From Roseomonas gilardii (GTDB lineage: Bacteria > Pseudomonadota > Alphaproteobacteria > Acetobacterales > Acetobacteraceae): 64,000 bases of DNA. The notes beneath the pieces are model-generated. The model had not been told where the DNA came from. It did not search any database and saw only the letters and a list, made by a program, of their open reading frames with translations. Positions within the stretch are counted from its first letter, which is position 1. Each line of letters opens with the position of its first letter. The stretch spans positions 2,239,501 through 2,303,500 of the forward strand of contig NZ_CP015583.1 of NCBI RefSeq assembly GCF_001941945.1, written 5' to 3'. Positions 16,109 to 24,558 of this stretch are shown here, piece by piece. A program made the translations under genes and the position numbers.

Positions 16109-19100
16109 GCGGCCTCCGCGGTGGAGAGGGAGAGGGGCTCGGCCGCGTCCCGACCCGCCCGCGCGGGCTCGATGCCCTCCAGCGCCGCATAGGGATCGCC
16201 CGGCGGGACGGGGACCGGCAGCGTGCCGGAGGCCAGTTCCTTGGGCGTCACCAGCGGCCAGGGGCTGCCTGTCGCGGAAGCGCCGGCCAGGGCCAGCACG
16301 GGGACGCCCCGCGCCGCCATGGCGCCGCAGAAGGGCGCGACGCCCCCCGCCGGGGCAAGGTCCACCACGGCCCGGACCGTCGCGGGCGCCAGCAGCAGCG
16401 CGGAGGCCACCCAGGCGACCGGCAGGTCACGCGGCAGGCCGAGCCGGGCGCGAAGGGCCTCGGCGGGCTCCAGCGGCGGCGCATCCACCACGCAGAGCAG
16501 CGACAGCCCCGCCTTGCGCAGCGGCGTGGCAAGGCGTGACAGGGCGTCGCGCAGCACGGCGGGTTCGGCCAGGGTGGCGTCGAGCAGCAGCCACGGCCCC
16601 TCCCCCGGCCCTTCCGGCGGCGTCATGCCGGGCAGGGTCAGGGCGCGCAGCAGGCCCGGCCCGTCCAGGCCGATCACCCCAGGCCCGGGTTGCAGGCCGA
16701 AGCCCAGCCGCCCGGCCCGGAAGGTGCCCAGCTCCGCGCCCGGCAGCAGGGTGGTGGCGCGCAGCCCGTCCGGGATGGCACTGCGCCGCTTGGCGCCGCG
16801 CATGATCACGCGGCCCAGCCCCGGCTCGGCCGCGAGCAGCGCCAGGCTGTGCGCCAGCGCGTCCTCGCCGGGATGCAGGTCGTTCACCAGCAGCAGCCCG
16901 TCACAGAGTTCCTGCCAGCGCGGCAGGTCCGGGGTGAAGCCGTGCGGGTTGCCGTGCAGCAGCAGCAGCAGCGGCCCGCGCCGGCGCAGTTCGGCCAGCA
17001 GCGCCCGCTCCGCCGCGCCGCGCAGGTGATCGAGGGTCGCGCCCTTCTCGATCACCACCAGGGTCGCGTCGGAGCCGGCCTCCTCCAGCAGGCCGGGTGG
17101 CAGCCAGGCGAGGTCGGCGCCGTAGCGCGCGCCCTTGCCACGACGCATCCGCGCCGGCGCGGTGGTGATCGCATGCGCCACCTCCCCGCCCCGGATGAAC
17201 TCCACCCGAACCTCCTCCCCCGGCAGGTTCGGCGCCCGGCCGTTCAGGGCGAAGCCGGAATAGGCGTCGCCATAGGCCCGGTTCTTGTTGTGCAGGCCGG
17301 TCTGCAACCGGTCCGGCAGGGTCTCGCCAAGCAGCTCGCCGTCGAGCAGCACGCGGATCGCCTCCATGCGGGGGCGGGACAGGACATGGCCCTCCACCTC
17401 CAGCACGCCGTACTCGTCGAGGGCGACGCGCTTGAGCTCGGCCAGGATCGGCAGGCTGGTCGGGTCCTCGCCCTGCGCGAGATGCGGCTCCACCGCTCCC
17501 GGCGCCGCCTTCTCCCACTTCGCCGGCAAGGCCTGCACCGCGACGCCGGCACGGCTGTAGCCGACCAGGGTGAAGGCGCCCGCCGCCTCCAGCATCCAGC
17601 TTTCCTCGGGGCCGAGATGGGCGCTGAAGCCCGGCGTCTGCTGCGGGAAGCCTTCCAGCTTGCCCATCACATCGGGCCGCGCCCGGCCGCCCTGCATCCA
17701 GACCCGGCGCGGCCCGGCGAAGCCTTCCAGCAGGAAGGGCACGGGCGCCCCGGCGGCCCAGCCATGCACCAGGCTGCTGCCGGATTCGCGCAGGAACTTC
17801 ATGCCGCCGCTGCGCCACCAGCTCGGCGGCTTGGCCGGCCGTGCCTTGGCCAGCTCCACCAGGTCATAGACCCGCGTGGCATGGTCCAGCACCTCGCCCG
17901 AGGCGGAAAGCACCACGGCGCTGACCTGCACCGCATGGCCCATGGCGACATGCGGGCGGACCAGCCCGAAGCCGCACTCGTCCGTGCCGATCCAGGGATT
18001 CTCCTTGAGCACGTCCTTGCGCACCATGCCGCGCACCGCCTCGCCGAGCAGCTCGCCATCGGCGCGCAGCACCACGCGCGCATCGGGCGGCGCGGCGGCC
18101 CAGCCCTTGATCTCCAGCAGCCAGCCCGGATGCATCACCGCCGCGCCCAGGTTGAGGCGCTTGGGCTCCGGCCGCTTCGGCAGCTTCGCCGGCACCGCGA
18201 TCACCGGCTTCGGCGGCAATGGCCTGGCCAGGAAGCTCTCCAGCGCGGCCAGCGCCGCCTGGCCGCAGCGCTCGACGGAAGAGACCGCCTCCACCACCTG
18301 CGGCAGGTGCGCCCAGTCCTCCGGCGAGGACTTCATCACCCGCAGCACGCCCTCGCGCAGCTTCGCCACGTCGCCCACGGGGGCGGTGATCAGCGCGTCG
18401 CCGCAAACCTCCTTCACCACGTCCAGGTCGTAGCAGACGCAGGGCGTGCCCACGGTCAGCGCCTCGATCGGCGGCAGGCCATAGCCCTCGAACCAGGAGG
18501 GATAGAGCAGCATCCGCGCCCGCCGCAGCTCGACGAATTTCTGCGTGTCGCTGGCCAGCGGATGCACCTCGACCTCGACGCCATAGCGGCGCGCCACCGG
18601 CACCAGCGCGTCGCGATAGGCCTCGTCCAGCTTCGGGCTGCCGACGATCAGCGACAGCGTCCAGCCGCGCATCTCCTCGCAGAGCACGTCGATCAGGTCG
18701 CCCGCGCCCTTGTGCGGGTCGCGCGGCCGCACGAAGCTCAGGATGCGCTTCTCGCGGTACTGCACCGCCGCCCGCGCCGCCGCGTCGAGGTTGATCGGCT
18801 GGTGCCAGTGGCCGAATTCCAGCCGTTCGTCATCGTACCAGAGGCGCGCGTACTTCTCGGATTCGCGGGAATTGCTGAGGATCAGCACGCCGTTCTCGGC
18901 GACATCCTCGGTGGCCAGCTTCCATTCGCGCCACAGCACCTCGTCGCGCGGCACCGGCACGGCGGCGTTGAACCAGTTCGGCGTCTCGAAGTTGAAGATG
19001 CACATCCGCGCCCCGCGCCGCTGCGCGAAGCCGCGCGCGCCGACATAGACCATGCGGTCCAGCGACTGCGTCGGGATCAGCACCACCACGTCGAAGCGCC

Positions 19101-19317
19101 CTTCCGGCAGTGCCGTCAGGAAGTCCTTGGTGACATGGATACCGATCTTGCCCGGCCGCCCGAAGGCGTGCAGGTCCTCGTGGAAGACGGGGACGTGGTT
19201 GGTGACGAAGGCCACCTCGGCCCCGGCGCGCGCGAGGCACTGCGCCAGCACATAGGCCGCGAGCCGGCCGCCGCCGTAGTTGCCGGGGGCGTTGGTGACG
19301 AAGATCGCGACCCGCAT
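16105..19317 (-). CDS. Large GT4-type glycosyltransferase with three internal beta modules
   Basis: The 1070-residue product has a GT-B glycosyltransferase at 1-365: MRVAIFVTNAPGNYGGG opens the N-lobe, FVRPRDPHKG starts the C-lobe near 195, and PSWFEGYGLPPIEAL (273-287) is the GT4 nucleotide-sugar motif with its second Glu. Residues 392-480, 517-600 and 636-720 are three related modules, each with a G-W/H-x turn, a hydrophobic strand with a Leu/Gly pair, then a DV or LQ segment and a GF/SGF turn. Residues 730-1070 form a Rossmann-like region of unknown role. The long upstream frame to 20205 is a shadow of the neighbour; the ATG at 19317 overlaps the upstream stop as ATGA. The predicted role is sugar transfer in surface glycan assembly. 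Confidence 0.82.
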   Translation of the reverse strand: MRVAIFVTNAPGNYGGGRLAAYVLAQCLARAGAEVAFVTNHVPVFHEDLHAFGRPGKIGIHVTKDFLTALPEGRFDVVVLIPTQSLDRMVYVGARGFAQRRGARMCIFNFETPNWFNAAVPVPRDEVLWREWKLATEDVAENGVLILSNSRESEKYARLWYDDERLEFGHWHQPINLDAAARAAVQYREKRILSFVRPRDPHKGAGDLIDVLCEEMRGWTLSLIVGSPKLDEAYRDALVPVARRYGVEVEVHPLASDTQKFVELRRARMLLYPSWFEGYGLPPIEALTVGTPCVCYDLDVVKEVCGDALITAPVGDVAKLREGVLRVMKSSPEDWAHLPQVVEAVSSVERCGQAALAALESFLARPLPPKPVIAVPAKLPKRPEPKRLNLGAAVMHPGWLLEIKGWAAAPPDARVVLRADGELLGEAVRGMVRKDVLKENPWIGTDECGFGLVRPHVAMGHAVQVSAVVLSASGEVLDHATRVYDLVELAKARPAKPPSWWRSGGMKFLRESGSSLVHGWAAGAPVPFLLEGFAGPRRVWMQGGRARPDVMGKLEGFPQQTPGFSAHLGPEESWMLEAAGAFTLVGYSRAGVAVQALPAKWEKAAPGAVEPHLAQGEDPTSLPILAELKRVALDEYGVLEVEGHVLSRPRMEAIRVLLDGELLGETLPDRLQTGLHNKNRAYGDAYSGFALNGRAPNLPGEEVRVEFIRGGEVAHAITTAPARMRRGKGARYGADLAWLPPGLLEEAGSDATLVVIEKGATLDHLRGAAERALLAELRRRGPLLLLLHGNPHGFTPDLPRWQELCDGLLLVNDLHPGEDALAHSLALLAAEPGLGRVIMRGAKRRSAIPDGLRATTLLPGAELGTFRAGRLGFGLQPGPGVIGLDGPGLLRALTLPGMTPPEGPGEGPWLLLDATLAEPAVLRDALSRLATPLRKAGLSLLCVVDAPPLEPAEALRARLGLPRDLPVAWVASALLLAPATVRAVVDLAPAGGVAPFCGAMAARGVPVLALAGASATGSPWPLVTPKELASGTLPVPVPPGDPYAALEGIEPARAGRDAAEPLSLSTAEAA

Positions 19318-21125
19318 CAGGCGGCCCTCCTCCGATCGCGTGCGATGACCCGGATGCCCTCCGCCTCCAGCCGACGGAGCGCGGGGGCCAGGGCGGCCTC
19401 CTCGGCCGGCGGGATGGCCAGGCGCAGCGACACGCAGCCGGCATGCAGCACGAAGGCCAGCAGCGGCAGCAGCCGGAACGGCAGGCCCGGCGTTCCGGAG
19501 AACAAGGGAGCGGCCAGATCCTCCCCATAGCCGATCGTCGCCCCCATGCCCCGCGCCGGCGGCCTGCCCCAGAAGGCGGGCGCCCGCGCATCGAACAGGC
19601 TGGCGAGGCGTCCCCGGCGCGGATCGCCGGCCCAGCCGAGTTCCACCACATCCGCCTCCAGCCCCGCCTCGCCGCCAGCGAGGAGCACCAGGTCCTCCTC
19701 GCTGGGCGAGGGACGGTACACGGCCGCATCGGCCAGCAGCGCGATCCCGCCTGCCCGGATGCCACGCAGCGCCGCCAGGGCGCGCCGGTCGGCGGTCGAG
19801 GGACCCGGCAGCAGCGGAACGGCTTCCAGCCCCCATTCCTCGACGATGGCGCCGAGCGCCTCCCCCTCCGCGCCGATGGCCGGCACCAGAAGGCGCTCCA
19901 CGCCGTCGCGCATGGCGCGGGCCAGCGGCTTCACGCCGGGCGCCGTGCCGCCGCCCAGGGCATAGAGGCACCCCTGGGCCAGCCTCGAAAGTTCCCCGGT
20001 CAGGGCGTCGCCTTCCGTGCCGTCCACCAGCAGGCCTGTCCGGCCCTTGCCCTCCGGATCGGCGAGGCGCGCCTCCAGCACCAGATGGCGCAGGGCGCGG
20101 TCCAGAGCCTCGGCTGAGGGGCTCGCCATGGGCAGGCCCAGCCCGCGCGCCAGTCCCGTGGCCGGTGCCCCGTCCCGCAGCACGAGGGTCTGCACCTCCG
20201 GACAAAGGCGGGAAAGGCTGGCCCGCAGGGGCTCGGAGGACAGGATGACCCTGATGCCGCGCAGCCTGTCGCGCATCTGCCCCACCAGCTTCTGCCGGTG
20301 CTGCGGGATGTAGATCAGCCGTGGCGCCGTCACCGCCTCGGCGGGCAGCAGGCAGGCGCGCGGGAAAGCCAGCGCGGGCTTGCCGAAGCGTTGCAGCAGT
20401 TGCGGGGTCTCAGCCAGCAGCAGCGCGGGCAAGCGCACACCTTCGGCGGGCTTGGCGATGCGCTGCATCACCTGTTCCAGCGCCGGATCGCCGGGGAACG
20501 GCTCCCACTCGGAGGCCGGCAGGCCACGGGCCGGAACGGCCAGCATCGCCAGATCGAAATGCGCCAGCATCCGAGCCGTGGCGCCGGCGAAGCCCGCGGC
20601 ATCGGAGACCAGCAGGAGCCAGGGGGAATGCCCCTCCCCGCGCAAGCCCCCGGCCAGCGCGCAGAGCCGGTCCCAGCCCGGCCCCTCGGCTTCCGTGGCG
20701 AGGAACAGCACCACCGCACCCGGTCCCTCGCGCAGGGCCGCCATGGCATCGGGGCGGCGGGACACCAGCGCGGGCGACGGGCGGTTCGCGGCCAGCGGTC
20801 CCAGGCAGCCATGCGGACGCAGGACGAGGTCGTGCCGTCCATCCTTCGTGGTGACGGTCAGCACCGGCGTGGCGTCACGCTCCGGCAGATGCAGCCGGGC
20901 CTCGAACTGGCCCCCGCCCAGCGGATGCACCGCCTCCGGTGGACCCTGGCCGGTATCGAGCAGGACGCTCCCGATCTCCGCGGCCGTCACGTTCATCCGC
21001 AATGTGAAGAAGCCGGCCTCGTCGAGGCTGGCCTCGATGACCTGCCCTGGCATGGCTGTATCGGGGCAGCCCTCACCCTCTGAGTCGTAAGTGGTCATGT
21101 CCGGTTGTCGGTGCTCGCGGAACAT
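19317..21125 (-). CDS. Unknown protein, first gene of the leftward glycan operon
   Basis: The product has 602 residues from the ATG at 21125, which lies ten bases after GAAAGG; ATG codons at 21158 and 21098 are alternatives. No family was recognised with confidence. Residues 10-110 look like a beta-rich module (FFTLRMNVTAAEIGSVLL). The remainder alternates hydrophobic strands and helices in Rossmann style (PGAVVLFLATEAEG, LAMLAVPARGLP, RLIYIPQHRQKLVGQ, RGIRVILSSEPLR), resembling the C-terminal region of the adjacent glycosyltransferase, so a diverged GT-B-like enzyme is possible. It has no signal peptide or clear transmembrane helix. The stop overlaps the glycosyltransferase start (ATGA). The function is unknown. 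Confidence 0.6.
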   Translation of the reverse strand: MFREHRQPDMTTYDSEGEGCPDTAMPGQVIEASLDEAGFFTLRMNVTAAEIGSVLLDTGQGPPEAVHPLGGGQFEARLHLPERDATPVLTVTTKDGRHDLVLRPHGCLGPLAANRPSPALVSRRPDAMAALREGPGAVVLFLATEAEGPGWDRLCALAGGLRGEGHSPWLLLVSDAAGFAGATARMLAHFDLAMLAVPARGLPASEWEPFPGDPALEQVMQRIAKPAEGVRLPALLLAETPQLLQRFGKPALAFPRACLLPAEAVTAPRLIYIPQHRQKLVGQMRDRLRGIRVILSSEPLRASLSRLCPEVQTLVLRDGAPATGLARGLGLPMASPSAEALDRALRHLVLEARLADPEGKGRTGLLVDGTEGDALTGELSRLAQGCLYALGGGTAPGVKPLARAMRDGVERLLVPAIGAEGEALGAIVEEWGLEAVPLLPGPSTADRRALAALRGIRAGGIALLADAAVYRPSPSEEDLVLLAGGEAGLEADVVELGWAGDPRRGRLASLFDARAPAFWGRPPARGMGATIGYGEDLAAPLFSGTPGLPFRLLPLLAFVLHAGCVSLRLAIPPAEEAALAPALRRLEAEGIRVIARDRRRAA

Positions 21126-21361
21126 TGAAGTTGCACCTTTCAGCATGCCCACAACCATAGCAAGGGTTAATCATGTGTAACTAAAGAGACGACCGCATAC
21201 TGTGGGTTTGTCTCAACTTATGAGAAGCGTTATAAAGGTTTTACACACTAAATGGTTGTATCATGCAATCTTGCGGTGCAAAATAACCCTTAGTTTACCT
21301 ACCCATGGTTGTCGCCCCCCGGGTCGTCAACCCGGGCAGCCACCAAAAAGGGACTCACCGC
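21126..21361. promoter_or_regulatory. AT-rich divergent control region of the glycan island
   Basis: This stretch separates the two divergent glycan operons and is strikingly AT-rich for the window, especially 21159-21310. ACAACCAT at 21151-21158 recurs inverted as ATGGTTGT at 21254-21261 and 21305-21312. AAGGGTTA (21163-21170) has its complement TAACCCTT at 21286-21293. Just before the Gfo/Idh gene, CCCGGGT (21318-21324) and ACCCGGG (21330-21336) make a stem with a 5-base loop in the 5' leader. The repeats look like binding sites for a shared regulator; no exact sigma-70 promoter is claimed. Confidence 0.55.
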
Positions 21362-22396
21362 ATGAAAGTGGGGATCATCGGCTACGGGAAGATGGGGCAG
21401 ATCCGCGCCACCGCCATCGAAGGCGGACGGCACGCGGAAATCGCCACCGTCTTCGACACGGTACGCCTGCCGGACTGCCCGTATCCCTATGCCGCCTCGG
21501 CCGAGGAGATCATCGCCGACCCCAGCCTCGACGCGGTCTTCGTCTGCACGCCGAACTGGCTGAACCGCCCGCTGACCATCGCCGGGCTGCGCGCGGGCAA
21601 GCACGTGTTCTGCGAGAAGCCGCCCTGCTTCAACGGCACCGAGATGCGCGAGATCATCGGTGTCGAGCGGGAATGCGGCCGGGTGCTGATGTACGGCTTC
21701 AACCATCGCCACCACGGCGCGATCCTGCGCATGAAGGAGATGATCGAGGAGGGCGAGTTCGGCCGGATCCTCTGGATGCGCGGCCGCTACGGCAAGAGCG
21801 TGGACGGCGACTACCTGAAGGGCTGGCGCGCCGACCGGAAGCTCGCCGGCGGCGGCATCCTGCTCGACCAGGGCATCCACATGCTCGACCTGCTGCTGCA
21901 CCTGAACGGGCGCCCGTTCGACGAGGTGCAGGCCATGGTCTCCAACCTCTACTGGAAGACGCCGGGCATCGAGGACAACGTCTTCGCCCTGATGCGCGAC
22001 AGCGCCACGGGCTGCGCGGTCTCCTTCCACTCGACCATGACCCAGTGGCGGCACCTCTTCTCGCTCGAGGTCTTCCTGGAGCGTGGCTACCTCACCCTGA
22101 ACGGCCTCAAGACCTCCTCCGGCACCTATGGCGAGGAAGTCCTGACCATCGCGCGCAACCGCGCCACGGCGCCGGCCGCGAGCTTCGACAGCGAGGAGAA
22201 GATCCACTTCGAGGTGGATGCCTCCTGGCAGCGCGAGGTGGACGCCTTCTTCGAGTCGGTTCGCGCCGGCTCGCCCGTCACCTACGGCTCCTCGGCGCAG
22301 GCGCTGCAGGTGCTCGACCTGATCGACCGCATCTACGCCCATGAACGGCACGAATCCGCCGATCTGCGCGAGATGCTCCTGGGACATGCGGACTGA
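21362..22396 (+). CDS. Gfo/Idh/MocA family sugar dehydrogenase
   Basis: The 344-residue NAD(P)-dependent oxidoreductase is predicted to act on a nucleotide sugar or sugar phosphate in glycan precursor synthesis. The N-terminal Rossmann fold shows VGIIGYGKMGQIR at 3-15, and the conserved catalytic Lys lies in KHVFCEKPPCFNG. The GGGILLDQGIHMLDLLLHL segment carries the family Asp and His. The ATG at 21362 follows a GGGACTCACCGC leader. It is the first gene of a three-gene operon with a SIS isomerase and a cytidylyltransferase, 13 bases before the next start. Related enzymes oxidise or epimerise hexosamines, but the exact substrate cannot be given. Confidence 0.85.
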   Translation: MKVGIIGYGKMGQIRATAIEGGRHAEIATVFDTVRLPDCPYPYAASAEEIIADPSLDAVFVCTPNWLNRPLTIAGLRAGKHVFCEKPPCFNGTEMREIIGVERECGRVLMYGFNHRHHGAILRMKEMIEEGEFGRILWMRGRYGKSVDGDYLKGWRADRKLAGGGILLDQGIHMLDLLLHLNGRPFDEVQAMVSNLYWKTPGIEDNVFALMRDSATGCAVSFHSTMTQWRHLFSLEVFLERGYLTLNGLKTSSGTYGEEVLTIARNRATAPAASFDSEEKIHFEVDASWQREVDAFFESVRAGSPVTYGSSAQALQVLDLIDRIYAHERHESADLREMLLGHAD

Positions 22397-22409
22397 GGGG
22401 AAGAGAGTG

Positions 22410-23006
22410 ATGGACACCAACGTCAAGGACGCCATCGTGACCAATGACTGGCACGGCTGGCTCGAGAACTACTTCCAGCGCTACACGTCGGAGGCCTTCG
22501 ACGAGAAGCACTATCCGGCGCTGATCGCCTTCCGCGATCTCTGCCTCAAGATCCGCGCCAGCAAGAACAAGCTGCTCTTCGCCGGCAACGGCGCCTCGGC
22601 CTCGATCTCCTCGCACGGCGCGGTGGACTTCACCAAGCAGGGCCGCGTCCGCGCGGTGGACTTCAACGAGCCCAACCTGATCACCTGCTTCGCCAACGAC
22701 TACGGCTACGAGAACTGGATCTGGCGCGCCATGGAGCGCTATGCCGATCCGGGCGACGCGGTGGTGCTGATCTCCGTCAGCGGCACCTCGCCGAACGCCG
22801 TGAAGGCCGCCGAATGGGCCCGCAGGAACGACGTCAGCGTCGTCACCTTCACCGGCAAGTCGCCGGAGAACCCGCTGAAGGCGCAGGGCGACATCAACTT
22901 CCACATCCCCTCCGGCGCCTATAACGTGGTCGAGGGCGTGCACAACATCTGGCTGACCACCGTCGTCGACATGCTGGTCGGCGAGGCCGAGTACAGCGTG
23001 GTCTGA
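22410..23006 (+). CDS. SIS domain sugar-phosphate isomerase (GmhA-like)
   Basis: The 198-residue product has one SIS domain of the phosphoheptose isomerase group. The phosphate-binding segment LLFAGNGASASISSHGAVDF and a second Ser/Thr loop ISVSGTSPNAV are intact. GmhA turns sedoheptulose 7-phosphate into D-glycero-D-manno-heptose 7-phosphate, but here the neighbours are a dehydrogenase and a CMP-sugar synthetase, and no heptose kinase is in view. The enzyme may isomerise another ketose phosphate. The ATG at 22410 is preceded by GAGGGGAAGAGAG. Four bases separate its stop from the next ATG. Confidence 0.82.
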   Translation: MDTNVKDAIVTNDWHGWLENYFQRYTSEAFDEKHYPALIAFRDLCLKIRASKNKLLFAGNGASASISSHGAVDFTKQGRVRAVDFNEPNLITCFANDYGYENWIWRAMERYADPGDAVVLISVSGTSPNAVKAAEWARRNDVSVVTFTGKSPENPLKAQGDINFHIPSGAYNVVEGVHNIWLTTVVDMLVGEAEYSVV

Positions 23007-23010
23007 CGCC

Positions 23011-23706
23011 ATGCGCATCCTGGCCATGATCCCTGCCCGCATGGGCAGCCAGCGCCTGAAGCAGAAGAACCTCAAGGAGATCCGTGGCGCGCCGCTGATC
23101 GCGCATGCGATCCGCAAGTGCCAGGAGGCCGGGGTCTTCGACGAGATCTGGGTGAATTCGGAGCATCCGGCCTTCGGGCCGGTGGCGCTGGCCGAAGGCG
23201 CCCGCTTCCACCAGCGTCCGGAGCATCTCGGCTCCAACACCGCGACCTCCGAGCAGTTCGTCGCGGAGTTCCTGGAAAAGCGGACCTGCGACGCGGTGGT
23301 GCAGGTGCACTCCATCGCGCCGCTGCTGACGGCGGAGGAGGTCCGCTCCTTCGTCACCCGGCTGCGCGAGGGGCAGGAGGACGCTCTGATGAGCGTCATC
23401 CACGAGAACCTGGAATGCATGCATCGCGGCGCACCGGTGAACTTCACCCTCGCCGAGAAGACCAACAGCCAGGACCTGCTGCCGGTCGAGCGGATCACCT
23501 GGTCGATCACCGGCTGGCGGCGCGACACCTATCTGGAGGCCTTCGCCGCCGGACGCTGCGCCACCTATTCCGGCCGCATCGGCACCTGGCCCGTGGGCCG
23601 GATGGCCGGGCACGTGATCAAGACGCAAGAGGATTTCGACATCGCCGAGGCGCTCTGGGACACGGTGCACCGTCCCGCCGCCGCCATGGATGCCGCCGCC
23701 GCCTGA
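23011..23706 (+). CDS. Cytidylyltransferase (CMP-sugar synthetase family)
   Basis: The 231-residue product resembles acylneuraminate and KDO cytidylyltransferases, which activate a keto-sugar acid with CTP. The N-terminal ILAMIPARMGSQRLKQKNL contains the CTP-binding A-R-x-G-S-x-R-x-x-x-K-N pattern. VQVHSIAPLLTAEEV sits where P-x-x-P/R-T-A binds the base, although it has IAPLLT instead of the commoner TSPLR. The C-terminus lacks the usual long extension, so the length is near the minimum. As the last gene of the operon with a Gfo/Idh dehydrogenase and a SIS isomerase, it probably makes a CMP-activated sugar for the glycan genes on the other side. The identity of the sugar is unknown. Confidence 0.82.
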   Translation: MRILAMIPARMGSQRLKQKNLKEIRGAPLIAHAIRKCQEAGVFDEIWVNSEHPAFGPVALAEGARFHQRPEHLGSNTATSEQFVAEFLEKRTCDAVVQVHSIAPLLTAEEVRSFVTRLREGQEDALMSVIHENLECMHRGAPVNFTLAEKTNSQDLLPVERITWSITGWRRDTYLEAFAAGRCATYSGRIGTWPVGRMAGHVIKTQEDFDIAEALWDTVHRPAAAMDAAAA

Positions 23707-23729
23707 CGGCGCGGCGCATCGCCTGACAG

Positions 23730-23761
23730 GAAGCGCCGGGAGGGAGACCTCCCGGCGCTTC
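23730..23761. terminator. Strong hairpin terminator between convergent genes
   Basis: GAAGCGCCGGGAGG (23730-23743) pairs perfectly with CCTCCCGGCGCTTC (23748-23761) around a GAGA tetraloop, followed by GTCGTTCC. It lies between the end of the cytidylyltransferase gene and the end of the hydratase gene and can act for both directions. Confidence 0.8.
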
Positions 23762-23772
23762 GTCGTTCCGGC

Positions 23773-24558
23773 TCAGGCCGGAACCCGCATCTCCACCGTA
23801 CCGAAGCGGCCGAAGGAGGCCCGCACCAGCCCGGGGCGCGGCGGCTGCAGGCAGCCGGTGCAGGAACCGGTCAGCACGTACTGCCCCGCCTGGACCGTGT
23901 AGCCACGCGCATTGGCCAGGGCCACGAAAGCCACGGTGGCACCGAAGGGCCCGCCCTCCACCAGCGCCCCGGTGCCAGAGGCCGCCTCGGCCCCGTCGAA
24001 GCTGACCGAGACCCGCAGGTCCAGCAGCTCCTCCGGTGTCCAGTCCGCGACTCCATCCCCGACGATGCCGAGGCCCGAGGCGCCGTTGTCGGCGATCAGC
24101 CCGAAGGCACCGAACTGCCCCAGCGCGGCGAAGCGCGTCTGCGGCACCTCGATCGCGGGATGCACGCCGGTGATCGCCGCCCGCACCTCCTCCGCCGACC
24201 AGGGCGCGCCGCGTGGATCGAGGTCGCGGCCGAATCGGAAGGCGATCTCGCTCTCCACCCCGGCCTGCGGCAAGTCCGACGCGGCAGGCTCGGCACCGGA
24301 GGGCAGAACGCGCTCCGCCGGCAGCACGCCGAAGAAGCCGCGCTCCAGCCCGAAGCCCTCGCGCACCGACTTCACCGTGGCGCCCAGCTTCCAGGCCCCG
24401 ATCCCGCGGATGGTTCCTGCCACCACCGCGTCCTGCACCGCTTCGGCTTCCGCCAGGCTGGCCGGGATCTCGGTTGGCTGCGGCGCCAGGACGGCGCGGT
24501 CGCGCACCGCCGCGATCAGCTTCGCCGCCAGCGCGCGGCGCTCTGCCACATCGCTCAC
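23773..24558 (-). CDS. 2-keto-4-pentenoate hydratase / fumarylacetoacetase-fold protein
   Basis: The 261-residue product has the MhpD-like fold that hydrates 2-hydroxypenta-2,4-dienoate or acts on similar keto acids with a divalent metal. GAWKLGATVKSVREGFGL, GVESEIAFRFGRDL (the metal-binding E-S-E-I-A-F turn), ITGVHPAIEVPQTRF and the late SCTGCLQPPRPG turn follow the family. It ends with RASFGRFGTVEMRV. The ATG at 24558 overlaps the stop of the inositol-phosphatase gene (ATGA), so the two form an operon. Such hydratases often belong to aromatic or homoprotocatechuate pathways, but none is in the window, so the substrate is open. Confidence 0.82.
   Translation of the reverse strand: MSDVAERRALAAKLIAAVRDRAVLAPQPTEIPASLAEAEAVQDAVVAGTIRGIGAWKLGATVKSVREGFGLERGFFGVLPAERVLPSGAEPAASDLPQAGVESEIAFRFGRDLDPRGAPWSAEEVRAAITGVHPAIEVPQTRFAALGQFGAFGLIADNGASGLGIVGDGVADWTPEELLDLRVSVSFDGAEAASGTGALVEGGPFGATVAFVALANARGYTVQAGQYVLTGSCTGCLQPPRPGLVRASFGRFGTVEMRVPA

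Noticed and set aside
16690-19530. Plus-strand open frame of over 900 codons opposite the glycosyltransferase
   Set aside because: It is rich in Arg, Gln, His and Ala, has no fold signature and mirrors the codon bias of the real gene.
19318-20205. Long upstream extension of the glycosyltransferase reading frame
   Set aside because: It overlaps the 602-residue gene in another frame and reads as low-complexity Arg/Gly/Ala sequence; the true start MRVAIFVTNA at 19317 opens the GT fold and overlaps the upstream stop as ATGA.
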